A stretch of DNA of 64,000 nt from Chrysaora quinquecirrha (GCA_014526335.1 JACTAT010000230.1:488313-552312); one strand, 5' to 3'; positions 32,763 to 44,895 are shown, counted from the stretch's first letter. The notes: generated from the sequence alone by a model not told the origin. A program made the numbers and translations.

Positions 32763-35700
32763 GCTGCAAGGTGAATCATCTCCATTTCAGATTCCATTTC
32801 AGATGACGTCATCTCACATGAAGACCAACGTGGCCTCGGATCCATGTTTATCAACGCTGCAAGAGAGCCATGTTGTTCTTGACCCAGGAGTGCTTTCATC
32901 AAGAAACAGTTTTACTGAATCGTACCTCGAAAGTCACCACCATTCGTCTGACAGAGATATATGTATGTTTTTTTATTCACTGTTTGTGATATTCATGATG
33001 GAAAAAAACCCCATCCATAAAAAAATATTTTACTGTTATTCACTCTCTCTCAAGAGACTTGAGAGTGAATCTTTTCCACGTTTTCTTAAAACCTCCGATG
33101 GTATTTATTTCGTATTTCGTAGCAATGGGATGCTCGTCTTCTCGAGGGAATAAATTCCAATGGAGACTTGACTGTGGAGACAAGTGGCCTTCCATTTTCT
33201 AGCAGCATGATCCATCTTCTGTACTTATTATTCTTAAACATTGCTAATTACGTCATAAAGTCATCTGACGGCACTGTGGCACGTCAATTCTTCCTATTTG
33301 TCTAAACCTTGCTTGTGTGTATCTCAAATAGTTTCGGATATAGCAAAAAAGTTTGACCCAAATTTCCGCCTGGTGGTTCTTGTAAAGGTTGTTCTTTTGA
33401 AAAAGGTGTAGTCATCAGAGCTGCATTTTGAATAACTTCGGTAAATTAATTGCCTCTACTACCCCATTCGAATGGCGTTTATCACTCATCTCATTCTCAA
33501 AATCTTATTTCAGCTATCGTTTGTGACGACGCATCATGGTTCACTCCGAAGCCGCGACGTCATCATCATCGGCGTCATCACCATGCCGGCAGACACAACG
33601 TCTCTGCAGTCAGTCACGGAAGACCCCGACGAAGCTTTCCAACCTCTGATGAGCCAGCGACTCCTCCGGGGGAAATAGTGCAGAAGATATTAGGAGAAGA
33701 CGCTGGATCGAGAGGAAAGTCACCGAAACCACTGTTCTCGGAAATGGAAGAACTCCTTTGGGATGATGGAGACTCGTCCTGGAAAGAGACGGCGAGATGG
33801 ATCAAATTCGAAGAAGACGTCGAAGAATCTGGGAATCGATTCACCAGGCCTCATGTTGGAACCTTATCACTGCATTCCCTGTTTGAGTTGCGTAGCCTTT
33901 TTCTTCACGGAGCTGTGTTATTTGATGTCAAAGGATCCACACTGGATGATGTCTCAAGCAATGTTGTCGATAAGATGGTCATGTCTGGAAATCTATCGTT
34001 GCAGCTGCGTGATAAAATCAAGGAAATCATCTCGAAACGTCACAAACACGTGTTTGGAGGCGATAAAAAGAAACGGATTCGCTCAAACAGCAAGCTGTCA
34101 TTTTCAGATTTTGATCAAGAAAATCGAAGTGATACATCTCTGGCAAGCAAAGGTAATACCCATTTCATGAAGAAAATTCCAACTGGTGCTGAAGCATCGA
34201 ATATTCTGGTTGGTGAAGCTGATTTCTTGGAACACCCTGTGGCTGTGTTTGTTCGTCTTGAAGAAGCGCATGAATTAGGTGACCTTACAGAAGTGCCTGT
34301 GCCAACACGTTTTATCTTTCTTTTACTCGGTACTGTTGGTGATCTAGCAAAATATCATGAAGTTGGTCGTGCTATGGGCACTTTGATGTCAGACGAGGTG
34401 AGTTAATGTTTTAATGTGGCAATTCAAGTACTTTAAATTGTAATTTGAAATTGGTATAATGATGTTTCAGTGTTCTACGCAACATCCAGTGTGAAGTGTT
34501 CAACTTATTTTGAAGTGCATCTTATTGCTCAATTTCCTGAATCCTTGAACATAAATTTCATAACTCTCAGTTTCCGAACTAAAGTGTAGCCACGTAGGGA
34601 CGTAGGCAATGAAAAATTGAAATTTCTTAGGCTGGACTCAATCAGCCCATGATAGCCCGTGTCTCACTTCGGGTGTGCTAAAATTATTTTTCTGCAGCTC
34701 ATTTGAAGAAAATTCGGTGTGGGTGAACATATCCCTGAATTAAGATGGCAAGAGCCTGTTATCTCCGTGACAATATTGTGCAAAATTGCAGCAGAATGTC
34801 TGTGCCGATGCCGATGCAAACAATTTTTGATGCAATCAGATTAACTTTTTATGCGATCAAAAAGCACTTGATGCAATGAAATCAACTTTTGATGTGATCA
34901 AATCATTTTTCGATGCAACCAAAACTCTTTGAATGCAGCCAAGCAACTTTGGATGCAATCGAATCAATTTTAATGCAATCAAAACAACTAAAAGAACTGT
35001 TGATCAAACAGCTTTGGATGTAATGAAATCAACTTTCAATGCGATTAAATCAACTTTTGATGCAACCAAAACAACTTTGGATGTAGTCAAAACAACTTTG
35101 GATGTAATCAAAACAACTTAAAAGCAACTTTTGATGCGATCATACAACTTTTGTTGCAATGAAATCAACTTTTGATACACTCAAAAAACTTTTGATGCAA
35201 TCAAAACAACTTTTGATACGATCAAACAATTTTGATGCAACTAAACAATTTTTGGTACAATCAAACAGCTTTTGGTGAGATCAAACAACTTTTGATGCAA
35301 TCAAAAAACCTTTTCATTCAATCAAAACTTTAGTGTTTGTGAAAAGTGCATGCATTTTGTCTTCAACCAGTCTTTTCTATGCCTTAGGTATTTCATGAAC
35401 TTGCCTACAAAGCTAATAAACGGGAGCATCTAATTGCTGGAATTGATGAATTTCTTGATTCAGTAACTGTGTTACCACCTGGTGAATGGGATCCAACAAT
35501 CAGAATTGAGCCTCCTCATCATTTGCCATCACAAGACGAGCGAAAGTATGGTAGCAAGGGCTTGGTTTCTTCAACACGGGTAAGAGAAATGACACTGTTC
35601 TGACAGGACGCATTGGTGAATTGGTATTCTGAATGCTTACCGTATCACTACGATTCAAAGGAACCATTTCTCTTTTATACTCTTCTTAGGCCGTCTTCTT

Positions 35701-38700
35701 ATTCGAATCAGTGGCAGTTTTTATTTAATAACTAACATTGTGAAGCGAAAAAGCCAGGCTGTCAAGGAATAAGCAGGAAGACAGACTTTCTCTGAAATTT
35801 TTTCCTTATTTGTCTTCATCCAAAAAAGTTTATTTCATAATAACTCTTCTCGTTGTTAAGCGTCTGCTTCAAGTCCAGTCAATTCAAGTCAGATCAAGTC
35901 AATTAATCTCAGGCTTGACCTGACCTGAAACTAATTTGCTATGTCTTGACTTGACTTGACTTGACTTGACTTGACTTGACTTGAGTTGACTTGACTTGGC
36001 TTGGCTTGGCTTGGCTTGGCTTGACTTGACTTGACTTGACTTGACTTTACGTTATTGTTTGTTTATCGGTATGTTTACGGTAATGAATTAGGCCCATTTC
36101 ACGCTGACAATTTACCTCGTGCTGACTTTTGTTATTTGAAAGCAAATATTTCTTCTTAATTCATAGGTATCCGATGGAGAAGATGAACAAAGGTTACGCA
36201 AAAATTCTGGTCTTGTCCGCACTGGTCGACCATTTGGTGGCCTAATCAATGATTTTAAACGGAAGAAACCATGGTACGCCTCGGATTTTAAAGACAGCCT
36301 TTCTCCACAATGCATTGCATCTTGGCTATTTCTTTACTTTGGTTGTTTAACACTCATTGTTACATTTGGAGGCCTACTTGGCATTGCTACTAAACAGCGT
36401 CTTGCACCAATTGAATCTCTAATGGCAGGATTGGTCTGTGGTGTTGGTTATGGACTATTTTCGGGACAGCCATTGACAATTCTTGGCTCAACAGGTCCTG
36501 TGCTTGTTTTTGAGACTATATTATTTGAATTTTGTGAATCAATGAATTGGGATTACCTTTCGTTTAGACTTTGGACAGGAATTTGGATCGGGTTCATCTT
36601 AATTCTGTGTGTAGCGTTTGATGCCAGTGCATTTGTTTGCTACATAACACGTTTCACAGAGGAGAGCTTTCTTTTCTTGGTATCTGTAATTTTCATGATT
36701 GATGCGATTGATCAACTGCTGCAGATACAGGAAACGCATCCGATTCACCCACCATCGGATGGAATGAACTGTTATTGCAAGCCACCGATTGATAAGGCTC
36801 TGGCAAAGCTGCATCCTTGGTCGTCTCTGTCAATGAGTAATTGCACAGCTTTTGGTGGGATTCAGTCTGACGGCTGCACGTATGAGCCTAATGTTTTCTT
36901 CATGTCAGTCCTTCTGTTTATTCTTACAGTTGTCCTCACATTCAACCTGAAAGCTTTCAAGGAAGGCCCGTTCCTCTCTTCTGCAATCCGCAGATTCGTC
37001 TCTGATTTTGCTGTGATTATCACAATTATCAATATGACAACATTAGATTATTTTGCAGAAATAAAAACACCAAAATTGATCGTTCCTGATCAGTTTGCAC
37101 CCACGTGGCCCGGCAGAGGATGGCTAATACCCATCCTGAATGGTAATCCTTGGTGGACCACACTTGCGGCTGTTATCCCAGCTTTATTGGCAACAATACT
37201 GATATTCATGGATCAGCAAATCACTGCAGTTATTGTAAACAGACGTGAAAACAAGTTAAAGAAAGGCTGTGGATACCATCTTGATTTATTTGTTGTCGCC
37301 ATCCTGATTGTCATATGCTCTGTCCTTGGCCTTCCCTTCTTCGTGGCAGCCACTGTCCTTTCTGTCAATCATGTTAGCTCGTTGACCCTTGAAAGTGAGA
37401 CAGCAGCACCCGGAGAAAAACCAAAGTTCCTTGGTGTCTTGGAGCAGAGGGTGACTCAGTTGCTGATTTCCATAACGATCGGAATCTCAGTGTTTCTGGT
37501 GCCATTGCTTAAACTCATTCCAATGCCTGTGTTGTATGGCATTTTCTTGTATATGGGTGCTGCGAGTTTAAAGGAATTACAATTTGTTGATCGAATGCAG
37601 ATAATATTGATGCCTTCAAAATACCAGCCAGATCTTCCATACCTCAGAAATGTCCCCATTAAACGAGTTCATCTGTTCACGTTTGTCCAGATTATCTGTC
37701 TGGTTTTGCTATGGATGGTAAAATCAGTAAAACAAACGAAGATGTTGTTTCCAGTCATGTTAGTTGTCATGATTGCCATTAGAAAGGCTCTTGATCGATG
37801 TTTCACAAGACAGGAATTGATTGCCTTGGACGATATGTTACCTGAATTCAAACGAAAAGAAAAGACTGAAGACAAAAGAATGAACAAGATGAAGATGGAG
37901 ATGGAAAAAAACCCAACGCTGGTCTTCAGGTAAGAATCCACTTAGAATTGAATTGACATCACGTGACGTGACATGACGTGACTTTTCTTGGCTTAGCTTG
38001 GCTAAAACTAAATTTAATTGACTTGACTTGACTTGACTCGACTCGACTCGACTCGACTTGACTTGGCTTGGCTTGGGGCTTGTCTTGGCTGGACTTTGCT
38101 TGACTTGGCTTGGCTTGGCTTGGCTTGGCTTGGCTTGGCTTGGCTTGGCTTGGACTTGGCTTGGCTTGGCTTGACTTGACTTGTTTGGCTTAGCTTGGCT
38201 TGACTTTGCTTGGCTTGGCTTGGCTTGGCTTGACATCATTGACTTGACATCATTGACTTGACATCATTGGCTTGACATCATTGGCTTAGATTGGCTTTGC
38301 TTGGCCTGGCTTGGCATTTCTTGGCTTTGCTTGGCTTGGCTTAACTTGACGTAATTGACTTTACTTGATTTAACTTAATTTTCTGAATCGTTGATTTCGC
38401 TTGGTCATTTATTTTCAGATTTTTACAAAATCAAGGAGCATCATGAGAGTCTCAGTTCCTTTGAAGTGCAATATAACTGAAGATAAAGAACATAAAGAAA
38501 CAAGCAGATTGAAATATTCTGAGTCAGCAAGCAGCTCAAATACTCAAAGAAGAGGTGATAGTCAAGAAAAAACAGACAGTAATAATTTAAAGCTACCAGA
38601 AGTTGATGATGACGTTGCTGCAGGCGTGGTTTGTGATGATTATGACGGTCATGATGATTACATTACTATAAAGATACACAGTGATTGTGGAAGGCTGGTT

Positions 38701-38703
38701 TGA
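32763..38703 (+). CDS. SLC4A-like: SLC4-family bicarbonate transporter, copy A (NBC type)
   Basis: This is a predicted Na+-coupled bicarbonate transporter of the plasma membrane. Coding exons are 32803-32962, 33514-34397, 35388-35579, 36167-37929 and 38419-38703; the 5' exon probably begins at 32763 after TTTTGCATTGCAG. The N-terminal domain shows a His-rich patch ([10 protein letters not shown]), [58 protein letters not shown] and [20 protein letters not shown]. The membrane domain shows [33 protein letters not shown] and [11 protein letters not shown]. These define the NBC side of SLC4 rather than AE anion exchangers. The extracellular loop has four cysteines and an NCT sequon. Length would be about 1094 residues if one A is restored in the A7 run at 37905-37911; as read, exon 4 ends in phase 2 and exon 5 then meets a stop. 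The start codon at 32803 is chosen over one at 32737 because the latter lies upstream of the acceptor. Confidence 0.93.
34825..35330 (+). repeat. TTTGATGCAATCAA satellite in SLC4 copy A intron
   Basis: Units of about 20-22 bp, of the form CAACTTTTGATGCAATCAAA, repeat with many variants between exons 2 and 3. The same satellite sits in the same intron of copy B (53770-54125). Confidence 0.92.
35880..36050 (+). repeat. (TTGAC)n/(TTGGC)n pentanucleotide repeat
   Basis: TTGAC units switch to TTGGC units and back, preceded by dispersed TCAAGTCAA. The tract lies in the intron between exons 3 and 4 of copy A, ending about 120 bp before exon 4. Confidence 0.95.
37955..38375 (+). repeat. (TTGGC)n/(TTGAC)n pentanucleotide repeat
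   Basis: Long runs of CTTGG and CTTGA fill nearly the whole last intron of copy A (37930-38418). It is the same motif as in the preceding intron, so the repeat has spread or been copied within the gene. Confidence 0.95.
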
Positions 38704-39323
38704 GACTAAAAGTGGACGCTCCGCAAAATCTTGAATTCTTATTTCATTTCTGTTGTAGCCAGATATGCCGAACCTTCAGCTAACAAACTAAATTGATGTT
38801 ACTTAATTAATATGTAAGGTGTTGGAACATTTTATTGGAATTGTTATCATATTAGAATAATAGAACTTTCACGCCCTTCGACGCTCTTTGACGCCTTCTT
38901 TTGTCTTGTGCTAAATAATCTTGCCTTGGGTTTCAGCTAAGGTAAGATGCATATTGTCCTGCAAAGTTATAAGAGGCTCTGCTATTTCGACGGACCTTTT
39001 GTTTTCTTTGTGACGCTGTGTTGGCATGCAGGACGTTCACCAAAAGTTTTTAATTCGAACCGCTCAAGAAATGGTCTACCAATCTGTAAGGGCTGTAGCA
39101 GCCTATAGGGCTGGGGGCGCACCACTAACTTTCGGAAAAGTTTTTTTGTTATAATTTGGATGCTTTTCAGTTGTTCCTATCGTTTCAGCCCCCGAAATTT
39201 TATCCTTCCTGCACCAGTCTATGACTGCAGAGACAATAACTTCAGGTCAGTTGTTAACGAAAATGTGCCTCTGTCTACCCAGGTGTATGGGTACCCGATC
39301 GGCATGTTTGCCTTGTGTGAACA

Positions 39324-39755
39324 TAGTCTTCTATATGCTTAATGCATCCAGACCATTGGGGTTAAGTAAAGTGTAAAGTCGAGAGTCGACTGTGAAGTAA
39401 GCCTCAGGCTATATAAATAGACGATGAAATGACCACTTTTACCTTTTTAGAGGAATTACAATTTGTTGATCGAATGCAGATAATATTGATTAAAACGTTT
39501 AAACGCTTTAAACGTTTCTTCGCGTGCTGCTTTTATGAGTGCACTAAAGGCCTGGTCAAGTAATCAAACATTTTTTGTTAAACATTGAAATTTAATGCAA
39601 TTGAAAGCAATGTGCGACTATTAGAACCAGTCGCAAAGCCATGGGCAGTTCACTCCTTGCAAAAGCGAATAGCCCTTCGCTAACCTGAGTTCTCAAGCAG
39701 GCTTTACTTGCTAGCGCAGCCCATACCTGTGGACTTTTTGACATGTGGACCTTTG
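39324..39755 (+). repeat. Direct repeat with captured SLC4 fragment, copy 1
   Basis: It is nearly identical to 42167-42766 across AGTCTTCTATATGCTTAATG through GACATGTGGACC, apart from a 150-bp insertion in the other copy. It contains a TATA-like CTATATAAATAG at about 39409 and, at 39451-39490, a 40-bp exact match to the SLC4 copy A exon at 37572-37611. Confidence 0.9.
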
Positions 39756-40026
39756 TTATGGCCCTTTGTTCGATTACACATAGACTTATTACATGAGTCG
39801 AAGTTTTCGCTGCCTTCACCTCAATTCAATTCATTGAGAAAAATGTAAAATCAAAAATAGTTGTTGCTGTTGTTAATGGCGGCAGCTCAAACTGGAGAAC
39901 CGTACGTTGGTGAAAATTTCGATTTTATCTCAGCCTCAAAAAGTTTCGTTTTAAATGGCGGCCATCTATTATGTTTTTTTTCACTACAAGAACAGTGCTT
40001 CTTTTGTCCTGCGAAAGTTTGTTGTG

Positions 40027-40917
40027 CTTACTAAAATGCGGAACCACCCAAAACGACCCAAAACCAGCCAAAATCACGCAAAACGACCCATGATCGAATT
40101 AAAACCACCAAACACCACCTAAAATTATTCAAAAAATAGTAATTTCCATGATTAAGGGCCAGAAAACTCTCAAAATACTCAGATTCTTGCAAAATATCAT
40201 CGCTGTGTAGTAAATTATCTTCTCCCTTTGGGCCAATAACGTGAACAATGCGCTTTTTACTTATTTCAGATTGAATCTTTTGCGTGCAACTCTCAGGGGT
40301 TTATTCAATCACTTGCGGCCTTAAAAGCCTGGATTCCACATAAAATCTTAACTCTCGTACGATTATCGCACATTCGTGAGACGTGAGAATTTCTTTTCGC
40401 ACGATTATCGCACGATCATAAATACAAATTGTGACATTTTTGTCGTAGCAGAGCCTTCACGGATTACATTACTACGATTTAGTTGTGATTGTGATTTCTT
40501 GCAAGATATTTTGAGACATGAAAATGAAACACGCTTTCCAGACAATGGATACCTTTCCCAACGGTATATTTATTGGCAGAGTGCGATTGTGTCTTATCTC
40601 TCAACTTCACGCTCAAATACAATACTACAGTACTGTTGTGAACAAATAAGGCTTTTCCAACTCCAGCGATGTAAAAGGTTTTTATGTCAACAAAAGTCCC
40701 AAGACGAAAATAGAATTTTAAGAGTTAAGAATGAAATTTCAAAGAATATGAGAGTTTCTGGTGATTTTTCAAGGATTTTCTGCCGCTTAATAGATGATTC
40801 CAGGTGAATTGGACATTTCTGGGTGGTTTTGGGTGCTTTTCATCAAGTTATGGTTCGTTTAGAGTGTTTTTGGCTGGTTTTGGGAAATTTTGGGTTGTTT
40901 CGCGTTTTTGGTAAGTA
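40027..40917 (+). mobile_element. Foldback-like element with long inverted repeats
   Basis: Left sequence (CTTACTAAAATGCGGAACCA, then ACCCAAAACC and CAGCCAAAA) returns inverted at the right end (TTTTGGCTGG, TTTTGGGTT, TTTTTGGTAAG). Imperfect pairing can be followed inward for about 190 bp, to ACTCTCAAAATACTC against GAGAATATGAGAGTTTC. A 143-codon frame (40376-40807) lies inside but resembles nothing known to me. Long imperfect inverted repeats recall MULE or foldback elements. Confidence 0.6.
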
Positions 40918-41534
40918 CGTTTTCACGTCTTCAGGGGTCAAAGGACGTCAAAGGACACTAGGAGACTGTAATTCATTTTGGAATTTTGCTCATATTCTTT
41001 CCGTTTTTAAGAAGAGTTCTTGCTTTGATTATTTCCATAATTCGCCACGCTAAACTTTGTATTCTACTGTTTCAATGCATATGAAACACTACTAAGAGGC
41101 CATAAATTTTTCTGCTTTCAAGTCGAATGTTCCTTTCAAAATTCAGAGCACAAACGCACAAAATGAAAATTGTTCTGATATAGTGAGATATTTATTGTTC
41201 ATGAAGGACATTTAAAATTAAAGTCTGCGATGAGATAGGGATAGAATTTTGCGTCTTAAGTTGACACTAAGCGTTTGGAATATTCTCGGTAGATCTGGAA
41301 ATTTGGTTGCAAAAAATTTCATCGAACATCTACCATCGAACTGTTTCACTTTTATTTAGGCTGTTAATAATAGGATTTTCGAGTGCAGACAGGGCATAGA
41401 AACGTTGCATTAGAATTCAAGTTGATGGAACACAGTCAGAGATACCATTAACCTCCGTGACTCACTGGCTCACTATCCCATCCGAGGTTTCGTTTTATAA
41501 AACTTTGCTTATATTTGACCTTCAGCTTTCATAT

Positions 41535-41860
41535 TTTAATGATGATGATGATGATGATTTTGATGACATGAAGATATTGATGATTGTGATGATGATGATG
41601 ATGATTATTATTATTATTATTATTATGATTTTGATGGCATGATGATGATGATGATGATGATGAGATCTAATGATGATTATGATTATGATGATGATGATGA
41701 TTATGAAGATGGTAATGATGATGATTATGAAGATGGTAATGATGATGATGATGAGGATGATTCTAATGGTGATTATAATGTTATAGTTGATGATGGCGAT
41801 AATGATACTTTTGACGGTGATGATAACTATGATGATGATGATGATGATAATGTTCTTTTT
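41535..41860 (+). repeat. (GAT)n/(ATT)n trinucleotide repeat block
   Basis: GATGAT, ATTATT and GATTAT runs produce Met-, Asp- or Ile-rich open frames in several phases on both strands. None is a gene. Confidence 0.95.
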
Positions 41861-41929
41861 TTGTCCACAATTTAACACCCTTTTATCAATTCTCTTATAT
41901 GTTTACCATTAGAAGTAGACTAGCTTTTA

Positions 41930-42092
41930 ACTTGACGCCCGCCATGCGAGCGTGCTTTCTATGACACCCGCAATGCGGGTGTGTTTTTACCTTGACACCC
42001 GCGATGGGGGTGAATATTAGTACCAGTTTAGCCTTGGAAAGACAAGATACCACTCAGCTACCTTTTAACTTGCTGCCTTTTAACTTGCAGCC
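41930..42092 (+). repeat. Hairpin-bearing repeat units related to the 31-kb array
   Basis: Three short units carry palindromes (CGCCCGCCATGCGAGCG, CACCCGCAATGCGGGTG, CACCCGCGATGGGGGTG). They are followed by AGTACCAGTTTAGCCTTGG and AAAGACAAGA, the core of the 105-bp array unit at 31180-31850. Confidence 0.7.
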
Positions 42093-42097
42093 TTCTG

Positions 42098-42166
42098 AAC
42101 TTTCGCTAGAGTCCGGGAGGTTAGCTCCCATGGCATCCCACAACCTCCCGGACTCTGGCGAAAGTT
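42098..42166 (+). repeat. 25-bp-arm hairpin
   Basis: The arms AACTTTCGCTAGAGTCCGGG (continuing AGGTT) and their reverse complement at 42142-42166 differ at one base. The 19-base loop contains CCATGGCATCCC. The right arm abuts the start of the direct repeat at 42167. Confidence 0.9.
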
Positions 42167-42766
42167 AGTCTTCTATATGCTTAATGCATCCAGACCATTG
42201 GGGTTAAGTAAAGTGTAAAGTCGAGAGTCGACTGTGAAGTAAGCCTCAGGCTATATAAATAGACGATGAAATGACCACTTTTACCTTTTTAGAGGAATTA
42301 CAATTTGTTGATCGAATGCAGATAATATTGATTAAAACGTTTAAACGCTTTAAACGTTTCTTCGCGTGCTGCTTTTATGAGTGCACTAAAGGCCTGGTCA
42401 AGTAATCAAACATTTTTTGTTAAACATTGAAATTTAATGCAATTGAAAGCAATGGTCGACTCTTAGACCCAGTCACAAAGCCATGGGCAGTTCACTCCTT
42501 GCAAACTTGAACTGCTAAGAACATCTTAGCTTGAAATCCTACCGATTTTTCATAGAAATCCGTTCGTAATACTTTTGTTTCAAAGGAAACTTCGTACGCT
42601 TGTTTTGAAAAGTGAAATACGAAGCATACTGTAGCCCAAGAAGTACGAGTTTTGCAAAGAGCGAATAGCCCTTCGCTAAGCTTGGCTAATTCTCAAGCAG
42701 TCTTTACTTGCGAACGCAGCCCATACATACCTACGACCTGCAGACCTGTTGACATGTGGACCGAGT
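42167..42766 (+). repeat. Direct repeat with captured SLC4 fragment, copy 2
   Basis: It matches 39324-39755 in the same orientation, about 2.84 kb downstream. It has the same TATA-like sequence (about 42252) and the same 40-bp SLC4 fragment (42293-42332). It also carries an insertion at 42506-42651. Confidence 0.9.
42506..42651 (+). mobile_element. Insertion of about 146 bp with TTGCAAA duplication
   Basis: TTGCAAA occurs immediately before (42499-42505) and after (42652-42658) the inserted sequence, and once in the uninterrupted copy at about 39658. The insert contains ATAGAAATCCGTTCGTAA and TTTCAAAGGAAACTTCG. Part resembles 19680-19790. Its class is unknown; a 7-8 bp duplication would fit hAT-like elements. 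Confidence 0.65.
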
Positions 42767-43949
42767 AAACCTGATTTCAGCAGTGCAATGCAATGCAGTA
42801 CTCTCTCTCTATGGAACAGACACCCCCAGATACCCTAGTCACTCTACAATTATATAACCACCAACCTCAGAAGGATGGACAGACTATACCCACCTTGTCC
42901 TATCTAATGAATGACCCCATACCCTAATAGATCATTTGCGAAGACATCAACCGTATGTGCCTAAGACACCGTTTGCAAGAGAGAAAAAGATACGGAACCA
43001 AAAGATATGGGGGAGCCTTGCCAGTATGATTTCATTGCGCTTATATGGGAAAGATCCAAATGGATCCACGTTTTAGCTTTTACTGTGCGACCCATTCTCA
43101 AAAAGGAACGGATCCGTGCGCACGCGCACCCGTGTAAACAGGGTCTAAAGAGCTACTCAATGGTTTAGAGTGAGTTGCCCCGATCCGACTCTATAGGCAT
43201 TTGATGAAGTTGTCTCCCACAGGATTCAACCCGCCACACGATAGAGGAAATTTTGCTAGAAGACGACTGGCAAATAGTCTCTTCCCTACTTCTGAAAAGA
43301 AAACCCCTTTGGAAGCTAGTTATTAAATTTGTTGATGACTGGCAATTAACTCTAATAGCTTTGTTGACGCCAGGAACTGGAGTTAAGTTGTTGCGTTATG
43401 TTTGGGACTTAGAAGTTTGAATTCGTAAGAAACCATTACCAGTGTGTGGTTACTGTATTGAGGTTAACAAGTTAATTGGTAAAATACAATGTGAAGGCTA
43501 TCAAAGAACACAGAGCTTGCTTCTCTTATATAATGCTTAACAAATTCTGCAAAGAATTGATGTTTTGCTACGAAACAGAAGACGGGTTTTTGTTGTACAC
43601 GTTGAAAAACTTGTTTATCGTCGTTGCCATCATTTCGTCGCAATACTAAGAAACCATGGGCGTTGTTCAAACATAATCAAGTCTGGATGTTTAGTAAACA
43701 ACTGCAAGTAAGCTGGCTGCAAAGATACCGCGAGAACTTCGGGACTGTTTTTTGTTCAAGTAAACAAGCTAGGATCGATATAAAAAAGTGATTATATACG
43801 GGGGAGTCTTCAGAATGGTCTTTGTGAGAAGCAAGGAGGGGGAAGATCACGAAACCAAGATCTTGTTGGAGCCGAAATACAAGCGGTCTTTATTGATTTC
43901 GGGTTCGGAGGCAGCCAGGTCGCTAGGGCGAGTACAATGGCCCCAAACA

Positions 43950-44060
43950 TACTGGGGTTTATATCCTTGATAAATATCTTGGTACTGCTTCCCGACGTCT
44001 CCGGGTACAAGTTGGAAGGATGGAAAAGGGTCCGGATGAGACTCGAACCTATGCAAATGC
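43950..44060 (-). repeat. SINE-like fragment
   Basis: GGGTCCGGATGAGACTCGAACC and the preceding TATCTTGGTAC-to-CTCCGGG stretch match the arrangement at 61140-61260. On the minus strand GGTTCGAGTCTCA acts as the box B-like sequence. Confidence 0.5.
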
Positions 44061-44478
44061 TAGAAATTTCAAACTGGTTTCAAGTTGGGTAGGTATGCGC
44101 TCGAACTCAGCAAACCAGGGAGGAGAGGGGGGGATAAATGAGCAGCTCCAGCTTACCTTTCGTCCGTTTGGAGAAGCCCCCACCTTGTCTGGAGGCACTG
44201 GGAAGTCGGATTGGTTGGAACTGAACTGGAACCTGGAAGACCCTAAAAAATAACGTGGGGGTAAACAGACTGATTGAGCAGCGACGCTTCATTGATTATA
44301 TTTGAAGAGTTCCTTTAAAGCTTCTTTTAAGTTACAAGAAAATCACCTGTAATTAACAGTGTAAATTGCAGAGGCTGAAACAACGGATTTTCGCATCTTC
44401 ACACCCACCACCCGTTTATGACCTGCCGAAGGCAGCATTCGGTGCTTCCAAATGATCCATAGTAGTGTAAATTCTGTA

Positions 44479-44895
44479 GGGTAAACTGGGGTAATTTGGG
44501 ACAGGGGAAATTTGGGACATGGCACTTAATCTTGAAATTTTTAACTAAATGTGTGCACGTATTAATAGATTTTAACTATGAAAACCCTAGGCAAAACCAT
44601 TTAATTACAGTTATGTACCATTTTCTGAAATGGAAAAATATTAGCACAGCAAATCACCTTAAATCGCCATACAAAATTCCTATGTCCCAAATTGCCCCAG
44701 CTGGGGTAATTTGGGACAGCACCATTCAACCTGATAATACCAGCTTATGCAAGTAAGGTCATAACTTTTTTTTTATTTTCTGAAAGTTCAGGTCTCAAAT
44801 GTATATAAAAAGAGCATTTGGTTTTATGGTAGCTTATCAGGCCAAATATAAATTTAAAAAAGTAGAAATCTGTCCAAAATTACCCCAGTTTACCC
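44479..44895 (+). mobile_element. MITE with GGGTAAACTGGGGTAATT ends
   Basis: Inverted ends of about 24 bp (GGGTAAACTGGGGTAATTTG and its reverse complement) are flanked by TA on both sides. An internal second palindrome at about 44682-44716 repeats the same words (CCCAAATTGCCCC, GGGGTAATTTGGG). There is no transposase. TA targets suggest the Tc1/mariner/pogo group. Confidence 0.8.

Noticed and set aside
33763..34170. Second plus-strand frame overlapping the SLC4 copy A N-terminal exon, and its minus-strand partners
   Set aside because: These are shadows of the well-supported exon 33514-34397.
41522..41878. Ile/His-rich and Asp-rich frames on both strands
   Set aside because: They are translations of the (GAT)n/(ATT)n repeat block.
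39324..42766. The two direct repeats considered as LTRs of one retrotransposon
   Set aside because: There are no TG/CA ends, primer-binding site, polypurine tract or gag-pol frames between them. The interval holds unrelated elements.
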